This document shows positions 1-5,624 of a stretch of DNA of 5,624 nucleotides, one piece after another. Source of the DNA: JAWXCH01 sp034440595 (lineage in GTDB: Bacteria; Planctomycetota; Planctomycetia; Pirellulales; JALHPA01). The notes below the pieces were generated by a model. It did not search any database. It was not told the origin of the DNA and saw only the letters and a list, made by a program, of their open reading frames with translations. The translations under genes and the position numbers were made by a program. How positions within the stretch are numbered: the stretch's first letter is position 1; each line of letters starts with the position of its first letter. The stretch covers positions 1 through 5,624 of the forward strand of contig JAWXCH010000028.1 in NCBI GenBank assembly GCA_034440595.1, given 5' to 3'.

Positions 1-877
1 CAGTTCCAACCGCAAACAGGCCGATGCCGATAACTGCGTTCATGTTAAAAAAGGCCAGATTCACGCGGCTCAGGTCATCGGGCCGGACCAGCAGATGCTC
101 ATAAATCAGCAGCACTGCCACGACCACCACACCCGACCAGTAAATCCAACCGAACCCATCATAAACAAATGGCAGCAGGCTGAGCAGGAGGATCGTGCCA
201 AGATGGCAGGCCGCTGCGATACGGAGGGCCACCGGAACACCAACCGCTGCCGGCACGCTATGCAGCCCGGTCTGTTGGTCAAAACTTGCGTCCTGACAGG
301 CATAAATGATATCAAAACCGGCCACCCAGAGCATGACCGCGGCACCCAGCACCATTGCCGGCAGCAGGTCGGCCGGGTTCACCAGTACCTCCTGCCCGCG
401 AATTGCGATCCAGGCACAGATCGGAGCGAGCATCAGCGCCGCGCCCAGCCAAAAATGAGCCAGCGCCGTGAAACGCTTGGTGTAGCTGTAACCAATCAAG
501 AACAGCAGCACGGGCACAGAAAGATAAAATGGCAACCAGTTGGGCAAGAAAATCAGCGTGGCCGCGACAAACGCAACCGAGCAGACCAGTGCAAAGATCC
601 AAACCTGTCCGAGTCCCAGTATTCCGGCCGGGATATGCCGCGTGGCCGTGCGTGGGTTGAGCGCATCGATCCGGCGGTCGGCAATCCGGTTGAACGCCAT
701 CGCCGCGCTGCGGGCGGTGACCATGCAAAGCAGAATCCCCAGCAGATCCTGCCAGTGAAATGGAGTCGGCGGTTCGCTGTGCGTCCAGGCCATGGTCGCC
801 GCCAATAGCGCAAACGGCAGTGCAAACACCGTGTGGCTAAAGCGAATCATTTCCAGCAGATGGCGAACCGTTTGCAT
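1..877 (-). CDS. ubiA: UbiA-family polyprenyltransferase, MqnP-like (3' end off window)
   Basis: An integral-membrane enzyme that transfers a polyprenyl chain to an aromatic acid headgroup, here most likely the menaquinone precursor. Reading from the ATG at 877, I translate 292 uninterrupted residues to the window edge. Family members are about 290-300 long, so only a few C-terminal residues are missing. The first Asp-rich motif is NRIADRRIDALNPRTATR (N63, D67, D71). The second is GFDIIYACQDASFD (D189, D196, D200). These bind the Mg-diphosphate of the prenyl donor. Several hydrophobic helices surround them (for example about 15-30, 94-110, 117-130, 172-187, 218-260). The NPRTA stretch and GFDIIYACQD are typical of the ubiA_other/MqnP branch rather than proteobacterial 4-hydroxybenzoate octaprenyltransferase, which supports menaquinone over ubiquinone. 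It starts 5 bases after the ubiX stop, so translational coupling is likely. Only a weak G-rich stretch lies upstream. The family is secure; the exact substrate is inferred. Confidence 0.93.
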   Translation of the reverse strand, partial: MQTVRHLLEMIRFSHTVFALPFALLAATMAWTHSEPPTPFHWQDLLGILLCMVTARSAAMAFNRIADRRIDALNPRTATRHIPAGILGLGQVWIFALVCSVAFVAATLIFLPNWLPFYLSVPVLLFLIGYSYTKRFTALAHFWLGAALMLAPICAWIAIRGQEVLVNPADLLPAMVLGAAVMLWVAGFDIIYACQDASFDQQTGLHSVPAAVGVPVALRIAAACHLGTILLLSLLPFVYDGFGWIYWSGVVVVAVLLIYEHLLVRPDDLSRVNLAFFNMNAVIGIGLFAVGT

Positions 878-882
878 ACCGG

Positions 883-1578
883 CTACTCGGTCCCCCAACG
901 GTGGATCAGCGCATTACCGACTTGCAGTTGATCGCAATTGCGTCCCACGACAAAGTCGACGAGATCGGCAACGGACTCTGCCCCGTGGTAAAAGCCGGGC
1001 GAGGCAGGCAGTATCACGGCACCCGCCTCAGTGGCGCGGCGCATGTTCTCGATCTGCGGCAGCGAGAGCGGTGTTTCGCGCGGCACCAGTATCAGCTTGC
1101 GGCGTTCCTTCAGGTGAACTTCGGCGGCGCGATGGATCAAGTTGCTCCCCAGCGAGCAGGCAATCGCGGCCAGTGTGCTGCCGGAGCATGGGGCAACGAC
1201 CATCCCGCCGGTCAAGAATGAGCCGCTGGCGATCGAAGACATCATGTCTTGATAGTGGCAATAATAGGCCCGGCCCCGCTGCAACTGGCCGCTGCTGTAG
1301 TCGTGGACCTCGGCTGGCTGGTTTGGTCGCAGCAGCAACTGCCGCACCTGGGGAGAGGCCTCGATTAACGCAGATTCATTCAATGCTGTATCGACCAGGA
1401 GATTCTTCAGGGCGATGCGCACCCCCAACTCTTGCTCGATGACTGCTACACCAGACGAACTGACGGTGACGTACACATCACGCCCGGCGGCCAACAGCGT
1501 CTCCAGCAGCCGAACGGCATAGATCGCACCGCTGGCACCGGTGATGGCAAGCACGATGGGGAGTTGAGGCGTGGTCAT
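883..1578 (-). CDS. ubiX: UbiX flavin prenyltransferase
   Basis: Soluble enzyme that joins a dimethylallyl group to reduced FMN, giving the prenylated flavin cofactor used by UbiD-type decarboxylases. The 231-residue product opens with a Rossmann-like strand and the TGASG loop (13-17). SSIASGSF (114-121) and GGMVVAPCSGSTLAAIA (124-140) form the flavin site, and the C-terminal signature is PASPGFYHGAESVADLVDFV. Matched from memory to Pseudomonas UbiX, the active-site residues fall at a constant offset of 28: R150, K157, R167, E168, Y197, R213 and W228. All are present, so the enzyme should be active. The offset reflects an extra segment before about residue 110 (around 79-110), longer than in the common version of about 190 residues. 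The ATG overlaps the menG stop as ATGA and has no clear SD, so translation is probably coupled. The UbiD partner is not in the window. The alternative reading as a 4-hydroxybenzoate decarboxylase subunit is an older name for the same family. Confidence 0.95.
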   Translation of the reverse strand: MTTPQLPIVLAITGASGAIYAVRLLETLLAAGRDVYVTVSSSGVAVIEQELGVRIALKNLLVDTALNESALIEASPQVRQLLLRPNQPAEVHDYSSGQLQRGRAYYCHYQDMMSSIASGSFLTGGMVVAPCSGSTLAAIACSLGSNLIHRAAEVHLKERRKLILVPRETPLSLPQIENMRRATEAGAVILPASPGFYHGAESVADLVDFVVGRNCDQLQVGNALIHRWGTE

Positions 1579-2282
1579 GGTTTAGTTCCGACATAGAGCG
1601 TCGCCACGCCAAAGGTGAGCGGCGTGTAGCTGACTTTGGTCAGACCGGCCTGCACCATCCGCTCCACCAAGGCGGGACCGCAGGGAAATTCTCCCACGCT
1701 CTGTGGTAAATAATTGTAAGCGCTGGATGCATTGCGCGACAGTGCCTGCCCAATCCGCGGCAAGACATGGCGAAAGTACCAGCGATAAAGGCTGCTAAAA
1801 GGCCAGATCGTGGGGGACGAAAACTCCAGCACAGCCACCTTGCCACCCGCACGGCAGACGCGCGTCATTTCACGCAGGCCGCGGTCAGTGTCGGTGACAT
1901 TCCGCAGTCCAAAGGCCACAGTCACGATCTGAAAAGTGTTCTCTGGAAACGGCAGCCGTTGTGCATCCGCCTCTACAAATGTCAGCCGATCTTGAAAGCC
2001 CCTCTTATCTCCTTTCTGAATGCCAATGGCCAACATCTCATGGCAAAAGTCAGCCGCCATCACCGGGGCGGTGGACCGCTTGGCATAAGCCAGTGCCAGG
2101 TCGCCGGTTCCGGTACACAAATCCAGCATCGGCCCATCCCCCGTCAGCGGCACCTTACGCACGGTTCTCCAGCGCCAGTAGTGATCCGTACCGAGCGACA
2201 ACAGGTGATTCAAAAAGTCGTAGCGCGGAGCGATCTCGCCAAACATCCGCCGCACACGTGTTTCGGACTTATCAACAGCCAT
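1575..2282 (-). CDS. menG: Demethylmenaquinone C-methyltransferase MenG/UbiE
   Basis: SAM-dependent C-methyltransferase that converts demethylmenaquinone to menaquinone; in organisms with ubiquinone the same family also methylates its benzoquinol precursor. The 235 residues match the usual family length. Family signatures run in order: APRYDFLNHLLSLG near 18-31 with DHYWR at 33-37; SAM motif I LDLCTGTGDLA (53-63); an acidic residue D78 after the second strand; EADAQRLPFP (104-113); VAFGLRNVTD (122-131); VLEFSSP (151-157); YNYLPQSVGEFP (189-200); and the C-terminal PLTFGVATLYVGTKP. It is the first gene of the minus-strand operon, so the promoter should lie in the divergent region to its right. 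No SD is visible before the ATG: upstream is a pyrimidine-rich run of C and T, consistent with SD-independent initiation. Which quinone it serves is inferred from the MqnP-like neighbour. Confidence 0.95.
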   Translation of the reverse strand: MAVDKSETRVRRMFGEIAPRYDFLNHLLSLGTDHYWRWRTVRKVPLTGDGPMLDLCTGTGDLALAYAKRSTAPVMAADFCHEMLAIGIQKGDKRGFQDRLTFVEADAQRLPFPENTFQIVTVAFGLRNVTDTDRGLREMTRVCRAGGKVAVLEFSSPTIWPFSSLYRWYFRHVLPRIGQALSRNASSAYNYLPQSVGEFPCGPALVERMVQAGLTKVSYTPLTFGVATLYVGTKP

Positions 2283-2493
2283 ACAGCGGACAATTAGGGG
2301 GAGAAAAAGGCCCCGGCAGCATATGCCGACTACACAGTTTCAAGAAACCGCAGTGTTTTGCAAGGGTTAACAGGAATTTGGGGCAGCGATTCGACTTCCG
2401 ATCTCTCCCGTCATAAACTGAATTCCAGATCAAGGTATCGTACACCTTACCCGCTGGTCCAGTTCTTCGGGTCCACTTTACGCTACACGAAAC
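2283..2493. promoter_or_regulatory. Divergent intergenic region between menG and a small exported-protein gene
   Basis: The menaquinone operon leaves to the left and a hypothetical gene to the right, so both must be transcribed from promoters within these 211 bases unless transcription enters from outside. I found no pair of -35 and -10 hexamers good enough to name on either strand. On the minus strand a TTGAAA and a TATGCT occur but are only about 14 bases apart. No SD precedes either start codon. The only local symmetry is a 5-bp inverted repeat at 2314-2328. No RNA gene or riboswitch is recognisable. Confidence 0.5.
2314..2328. repeat. Short palindrome upstream of menG
   Basis: CGGCA is separated by five bases from its exact reverse complement TGCCG. 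It lies 32 bases upstream of the menG start codon, where an operator or a 5'-UTR hairpin could sit. A 5-bp arm is common by chance, and there is no second copy to support a binding site. Confidence 0.25.
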
Positions 2494-2991
2494 ATGAAAT
2501 CGATTCGGTTCTCGGGACTAACTGCGACCATTTTATGTATTGTTTGCCAATTCGGGTGCAACGAAGCACCACAAAGCGCAAACGTGGGGAACTTTGTAAA
2601 AATGAATGGCGACCCTGATATGGTCGCGTCGTCGATTGAAATTAGCGATGATGTGCTTACGTTATATGCAGCAAAAAGAGCAGGCAAGGTCGCTGACAAG
2701 GGGGTGCAAAATGAATTGGCTTACTATGGTAAAACGTTGCTGTATTTTGATATTCGAGACGAAGGCGAGGCAATGAAAATCGAAAATTTTCCGCTCCCGG
2801 CCGCCGACTTGAATAAGTTGGGCGATTACGCATCGGACGTTTTGCACAGAATGCTTCCCCCTATTCTGGTGAACGTTCAACATGGTGAATTAAGAGTTGT
2901 GAACGTGTCGTCCGAAGGGGTGATTGAATCTGTTCAGGAACCGCAACTCATTCGTGCCATACGGTTCGTGCCAACTAAAGAATCGAAATAG
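2494..2991 (+). CDS. Hypothetical small exported protein, possible lipoprotein
   Basis: I do not recognise the family. The 165-residue product begins with a basic residue (MKSIR), a hydrophobic stretch at about 8-20, and a cysteine at 22 preceded by QFG. This could be a lipoprotein signal, but Q and F are poor at the -3 and -2 positions, so an ordinary Sec signal or an anchor is also possible. The rest is soluble and mixed alpha/beta in appearance, without Cys clusters, repeats or catalytic motifs I can name. A strand-like segment ILVNVQHGELRVVNVSSEGV lies near the C-terminus. The reading frame is visibly more AT-rich than the menaquinone genes, with many AAA, GAA and ATT codons. There is no SD before the ATG; a signal-like N-terminus directly after it supports this start. 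It diverges from menG and precedes another anchored hypothetical protein. Reality as a gene is likely; function is unknown. Confidence 0.7.
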   Translation: MKSIRFSGLTATILCIVCQFGCNEAPQSANVGNFVKMNGDPDMVASSIEISDDVLTLYAAKRAGKVADKGVQNELAYYGKTLLYFDIRDEGEAMKIENFPLPAADLNKLGDYASDVLHRMLPPILVNVQHGELRVVNVSSEGVIESVQEPQLIRAIRFVPTKESK

Positions 2992-3021
2992 AATCGCCAT
3001 ATGGGTACTACTTCAATTGTC

Positions 3022-3026
3022 GGAGG
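3022..3026 (+). promoter_or_regulatory. Candidate ribosome binding site (GGAGG) for an earlier start at 3038
   Basis: GGAGG lies 11 bases before an in-frame ATG at 3038. That start would add 13 residues (MQGAFGQSVLDAT) in front of the basic, hydrophobic N-terminus that begins at the ATG at 3077. The spacing is slightly long. This is the main evidence against the shorter start, which has no SD of its own. Confidence 0.35.
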
Positions 3027-3076
3027 CATTAACTGACATGCAGGGTGCGTTCGGACAGAGCGTATTGGATGCCACA

Positions 3077-3670
3077 ATGAAGCGACGATGGAAATGGCTG
3101 CTGGTTTTTCTTCTCCTTACGCTCCCAATCCTCGCGGGATGGGCCTACGTTCGCGCCAACCCGTTGGTCTTCAATGAATCGTTTTGGCACCACGCCCATT
3201 GCATCAAAATCGCCGGGCTGGAATTGGAAGGGTACGCCGAACAACACAACGGGCAATTCCCGTCTCATCCGCGGGGATACCCAAACGCGCTGTTGCTCAT
3301 GGATGAAAACTGTTTCTCTACTCTCACCGGCCCCGGCTACGATGAGACCCCGCTGCTTGAGGCGAAGCGAACCGGTCGTCAACTGACTGAAGCGGAGTGC
3401 GGTCGGGTGTATATCCAGGGCCTTACCCAGAAGAGCAACCCGAGACTCGTTCTGTTGTTCGACAAACTTCCAACGCCGGGGGGCGATCACTGTCATTTTC
3501 TGGGCCGCATGTCGGCTCCACTCGGTCGTGAGGTCTGGTACGTCGGCACTGGACACGAGTTCATAGAAGAAAATCAATGGCCAACCTTCGCCGCGAACCA
3601 GGTCCAGCTACTGGTGCAAGAAGGCTATGACCCCGCCGAGGCCCAGCGGCTTTATGCCTCGCAGCCTTAG
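3077..3670 (+). CDS. Hypothetical protein with N-terminal membrane anchor
   Basis: The 197-residue product starts MKRRWKW followed by a single hydrophobic helix at about 8-23. The remainder should lie outside the cytoplasmic membrane (N-in, C-out by the positive-inside rule). The ectodomain has a HAHCIK segment near 38-43, then an amphipathic region leading into YAEQHNGQFPSHPRGYPNAL (about 54-73), and LTGPGYDETP at about 84-93. Cysteines at about 41, 80, 113 and 141 could form disulphides. From memory, similar short anchored proteins with an H-x-HCIK and GxFPxHPRGY pattern occur in Planctomycetes. The helix followed by YAxxHNGxFP loosely recalls pseudopilin-like secreted proteins, but no prepilin peptidase site is visible, so I assign no function. 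I chose the ATG at 3077 because it places the basic and hydrophobic signal at the terminus. The ATG at 3038 is possible. A start at 2924 would overlap the previous gene and is unlikely. Confidence 0.72.
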   Translation: MKRRWKWLLVFLLLTLPILAGWAYVRANPLVFNESFWHHAHCIKIAGLELEGYAEQHNGQFPSHPRGYPNALLLMDENCFSTLTGPGYDETPLLEAKRTGRQLTEAECGRVYIQGLTQKSNPRLVLLFDKLPTPGGDHCHFLGRMSAPLGREVWYVGTGHEFIEENQWPTFAANQVQLLVQEGYDPAEAQRLYASQP

Positions 3671-3755
3671 AACCTCGGGACAAAGTGGTATTGGCGTTTG
3701 ATGTTGTTATAGGTCAAGATGACGTTTTTGGTTGTGGACGGCAAGATCGCTTCAC

Positions 3756-3761
3756 GGAGGA
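3756..3761 (+). promoter_or_regulatory. Ribosome binding site of the transposase remnant
   Basis: GGAGGA lies 6 bases before the ATG at 3768. It fixes the transposase start there rather than at an in-frame ATG at 3732, and matches the usual IS5-family N-terminus (MSSKLLPDAFW). Confidence 0.6.
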
Positions 3762-3767
3762 ACGAAC

Positions 3768-4134
3768 ATGTCTAGCAAATTACTACCGGATGCATTTTGG
3801 AACGAGATCGAGCAGCTATTTCCCGTATATCAGCCATCTCCCGACGGGGGACGGCCGCCCAAGCAGGCACCGCAGGTGCTGACAGCAGTGCTGTTTGTGT
3901 TGAGGACGAACATCGGGTGGAAGGACTTGCCCAGTGAGGCCTTCGGTGTTTCCTACAAGACCTGCAATCGCCGCATTGCCGGGTGGATCGAGAAAGGCAT
4001 CTGGCAATAGATTCATCACTTATTCCTGGCAAAGCTACGGGGCGCGGATCTGTTGGATTGGTCACGGGTTCTTAGTCGACTCGAGTTTAGTGAAGGCTCC
4101 CTTGGAAGTAAAACCAGCGCCTGTTAACCAATGA
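3768..4134 (+). pseudogene. IS5-type (DUF4096 N-terminal domain) transposase remnant
   Basis: The first 80 codons encode the N-terminal DNA-binding domain typical of IS5-family orfA. They contain LLPDAFWNEIEQLFP (5-19), a GGRPP segment (27-31), LTAVLFVLRTNIGWKDLP (38-55), FGVSYKTCNRRIAGW (59-73) and EKGIW. An in-frame TAG at 4008-4010 interrupts it. Homologous sequence continues in the same frame as IHHLFLAKLRGADLLDWSRVL. An extra base near 4074 then moves the frame by one, after which VDSSLVKAPL follows (4075-4104). Beyond about 4105 the match blurs with further small shifts and ends near 4134. VDSS marks the start of the DDE catalytic region, whose remainder (the second Asp and the Glu) is absent. 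The gene is therefore nonsense-mutated, frameshifted and 3'-truncated, and cannot give active transposase. Programmed frameshifting in IS5-group elements does not explain the TAG or the lost 3' part. I could not find convincing terminal inverted repeats. Confidence 0.85.
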
Positions 4135-4339
4135 CCATTCTGTGCCACTGTGGGTGAAACATTTCAATCCCAATAACCGGATTCTTTTGTTCAGGCAAGT
4201 CGAACCGCTTGAATGGCTTGGCAATTTAACGCTGACTATATCCTATGCTTGATAAAAAACCTGATTAAAATGGCATAGATAAAACCATCAACGCTCTCAG
4301 AAAAAACACTTTACATCGCCCTAAGATGCAGGATTTTGC
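4135..4339. other. AT-rich spacer between transposase remnant and acyltransferase
   Basis: I see no well-supported gene here. The right half (about 4220-4320) is strongly AT-rich and is the likely promoter region of the acyltransferase gene. TTGGCA at 4218-4223 with TATCCT at 4239-4244, and TTGATA at 4249-4254 without a good partner, are the nearest approaches to a sigma-70 promoter; neither is convincing. A 46-codon open stretch without ATG spans 4112-4252 in another frame and may be chance or a fragment of a lost gene. It overlaps the end of the transposase remnant. Confidence 0.45.
4330..4333 (+). promoter_or_regulatory. Ribosome binding site of the acyltransferase gene
   Basis: AGGA lies 6 bases before the ATG at 4340. 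This supports that start, which also gives the usual short hydrophilic lead before the first acyltransferase motif. Confidence 0.5.
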
Positions 4340-5518
4340 ATGCCCGAAACAAATGTAAATCGACCTCGATACCCTGCTTTGGATGGTGTGCGTGGATTGG
4401 CAATTATTCTGGTTTTAATTCATCATCAAACGCTTCTTGCCAATACCGGTCCTCTGTCAAGCTTTATGAGAGGAGTGGCCGCATACGGTTGGTGTGGTGT
4501 TGATTTGTTTTTCGTCTTGTCGGGATTTTTAATTACGGGAATCCTGCTCGATTCAAAAAACTCGCCTCAGTATTTCAAACACTTTTATACGCGACGTGTG
4601 CTGCGAATTTTTCCCTTATATTACTTAATTCTTTGTGTGTGTGTTTTCATACTACCCTATATCCCTCATCCCAAATCGCAATTGTTTGGCCGAATCGCCG
4701 GGGACGAAATATGGTATTTTTTCTTCCTGCAGAATTATGTCATTGCTTGGCATGGACAATTTCGACATGGAATCTTAGATGTAACTTGGTCTTTAGCAAT
4801 TGAGGAACAGTTCTATATTATCTGGCCAATGATCGTTGCATTTTTTCGACCTGAGAAGGTTTTACTCATTTGCATAGCATTGATTATTGGAGTGTTGGTT
4901 CTGCGAATTTTGATTGACTACAATTGCGACATTTCTCCGGTGGCAATCTATGTTTCTACACTGACTCGCATGGACGGTTTAGCATGTGGAGCATTGATCG
5001 CCGTAGCCGTGCGAATCGCGAAATGGGAGCGATGGTTAATTGACTACCGGAGAGTTGTCTTGGTTGTCGCCTCGATAAGCTTACTCTTCTTGACGGCGGG
5101 GCTTGGAAAAAGAAGTTGGGAGTCTTCGATTGTCATACGCTATGGTTACACTTGTAATGCTCTTTTATTCGGAAGTTTAATTGTCGAATTACTGTATGCC
5201 AAAACCGATTCCCTTTTATATCGATTATTCGTGAATCGATTCCTCATCGCTTTTGGAAAATATAGTTATGCTATCTATCTTATCAATCTTCCGCTTGCCG
5301 CTCTTATTCGGGACACAGTGTACGGTCCCAAACGATTTTTGACGATTGGTGGTTCGCAACTGCCTGGCCAATTTATTTATTATGTCATTTGCACTTCACT
5401 AATATTTACTGCCGCCGTGATCAGTTGGAATTTAATTGAAAAACGGTTTTTGGCTATCGGAAAGGTAACCGTTCACACCCCGGCGAGTAATGAGGGCGTT
5501 GGTTTTCCGGCAAAGTGA
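4340..5518 (+). CDS. Membrane acyltransferase, Acyltransferase_3 / OafA family
   Basis: An integral inner-membrane enzyme that moves an acyl group, usually acetyl, to an exported sugar such as O-antigen, capsule, peptidoglycan or a small glycoside. The 392 residues match an acyltransferase-only member with no SGNH domain fused at the C-terminus. The hallmark motifs are present in order: YPALDGVRGLAIILVLIHH (11-29, with D15, R18 and H28/H29), GVDLFFVLSGFLITG (53-67), FYTRRVLRIFPLYY (82-95, with R85, R86 and R89) and WSLAIEEQFYIIWP (150-163, with E155/E156). About ten hydrophobic helices follow the usual layout, and FGKYSYAIYLINLPL near the C-terminal end is typical. The substrate cannot be read from the sequence. 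Codon use is plainly AT-richer than in the menaquinone operon, and the gene sits beside a transposase remnant, so horizontal acquisition is plausible. It appears to be monocistronic or the start of a short run, with the next gene 76 bases downstream. Confidence 0.93.
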   Translation: MPETNVNRPRYPALDGVRGLAIILVLIHHQTLLANTGPLSSFMRGVAAYGWCGVDLFFVLSGFLITGILLDSKNSPQYFKHFYTRRVLRIFPLYYLILCVCVFILPYIPHPKSQLFGRIAGDEIWYFFFLQNYVIAWHGQFRHGILDVTWSLAIEEQFYIIWPMIVAFFRPEKVLLICIALIIGVLVLRILIDYNCDISPVAIYVSTLTRMDGLACGALIAVAVRIAKWERWLIDYRRVVLVVASISLLFLTAGLGKRSWESSIVIRYGYTCNALLFGSLIVELLYAKTDSLLYRLFVNRFLIAFGKYSYAIYLINLPLAALIRDTVYGPKRFLTIGGSQLPGQFIYYVICTSLIFTAAVISWNLIEKRFLAIGKVTVHTPASNEGVGFPAK

Positions 5519-5579
5519 GCGTGGAGTGCGTTAGCCCAGGACTTTCGGACAGTGGGCGGGGAGCGGATAATGGTTCCCC

Positions 5580-5587
5580 AAGGAGGT
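5580..5587 (+). promoter_or_regulatory. Strong Shine-Dalgarno sequence before the last gene
   Basis: AAGGAGGT is a near-full complement of the 16S rRNA 3' end and lies 7 bases before the ATG at 5595. It is the strongest SD in the window and the main support for the partial gene that follows. Confidence 0.75.
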
Positions 5588-5594
5588 CCGAACG

Positions 5595-5624
5595 ATGGAC
5601 GAAACAGACTCGAAACGAAACGTA
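5595..5624 (+). CDS. Start of an unidentified gene (runs off the right edge)
   Basis: Only ten codons are visible, MDETDSKRNV, which is hydrophilic and too short to identify. The strong SD at ideal spacing makes a real start likely. It is on the same strand as the acyltransferase gene, 76 bases after its stop, with no obvious terminator hairpin between them, so co-transcription is possible. The upstream 76 bases are GC-rich, unlike the acyltransferase gene, which places a composition boundary between the two. Confidence 0.6.
   Translation, partial: MDETDSKRNV

Noticed and set aside
95..825. Several open frames across 95-825 on both strands, up to 237 codons
   Set aside because: They are shadows of the prenyltransferase gene, whose true minus-strand frame carries both conserved Asp motifs. 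The shadow products are rich in Arg, Gln and His and resemble no family.
2395..2404. CTTCCGATCT, identical to the end of common Illumina adapters
   Set aside because: Only ten bases match and the next base upstream differs from the adapter. A match this short can arise by chance and the surrounding sequence looks natural.
1767..2416. Plus-strand open frames opposite menG
   Set aside because: They have no SD, no domain and low-complexity composition, and menG is certain on the other strand.
3001..3036. An 11-codon mini open frame with GGAGG inside it, ending just before the ATG at 3038
   Set aside because: It is too short, has no SD of its own, and there is no evidence for a leader peptide.
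2924..3076. Upstream extension of the anchored protein from an ATG at 2924
   Set aside because: It would overlap the preceding gene by 68 bases and bury the signal anchor about 50 residues in, and it has no SD.
3685..3882. Open frame overlapping the transposase start, with a Cys-containing product
   Set aside because: It is out of frame with the clear IS5-type N-terminal domain and has no recognisable motif.
4146..4154. CCACTGTGG inverted repeat as a terminator
   Set aside because: It has a four-base arm with a one-base loop and no T-run, so it cannot form a useful hairpin.
5519..5594. Possible terminator or transposon end after the acyltransferase gene
   Set aside because: I found no stable stem followed by T residues, and no repeat matching the flanks of the transposase remnant.

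Overview
The window looks like a piece of chromosome from a free-living bacterium, most likely a planctomycete. The reasons are the menG-ubiX-ubiA order with a MqnP-type prenyltransferase, the near absence of Shine-Dalgarno (SD) sequences in front of those core genes, and a small membrane-anchored protein of a kind I associate with Planctomycetes (from memory, not a search). The sequence alone does not settle the genus.

Left third (1-2282, minus strand): a compact three-gene operon read right to left. It encodes a MenG/UbiE methyltransferase, a UbiX flavin prenyltransferase (4-base ATGA overlap with menG) and a UbiA-family polyprenyltransferase (5-base gap, running off the left edge). Together they cover prenylation of the aromatic headgroup, supply of the prenylated flavin cofactor for a UbiD-type decarboxylase encoded elsewhere, and the final C-methylation. 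This is the late part of menaquinone biosynthesis, probably fed by the futalosine route.

Middle (2283-3670): a divergent intergenic region of about 210 bases separates the operon from two plus-strand genes of unknown function. The first encodes a small exported, possibly lipidated protein that is visibly more AT-rich than the core operon. The second encodes a small protein with one N-terminal membrane anchor.

Right half (3671-5624): a decayed IS5-type transposase (N-terminal part only, with an in-frame stop and a frameshift), an AT-rich spacer of about 200 bases, and a full-length integral-membrane acyltransferase of the OafA/Acyltransferase_3 family with low-GC codon usage. The first ten codons of a further gene follow behind a near-perfect SD. 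The remnant beside a gene of different composition suggests an accessory segment next to conserved metabolic genes. I see no RNA gene, CRISPR array or complete mobile element, and no convincing novel multi-gene system.
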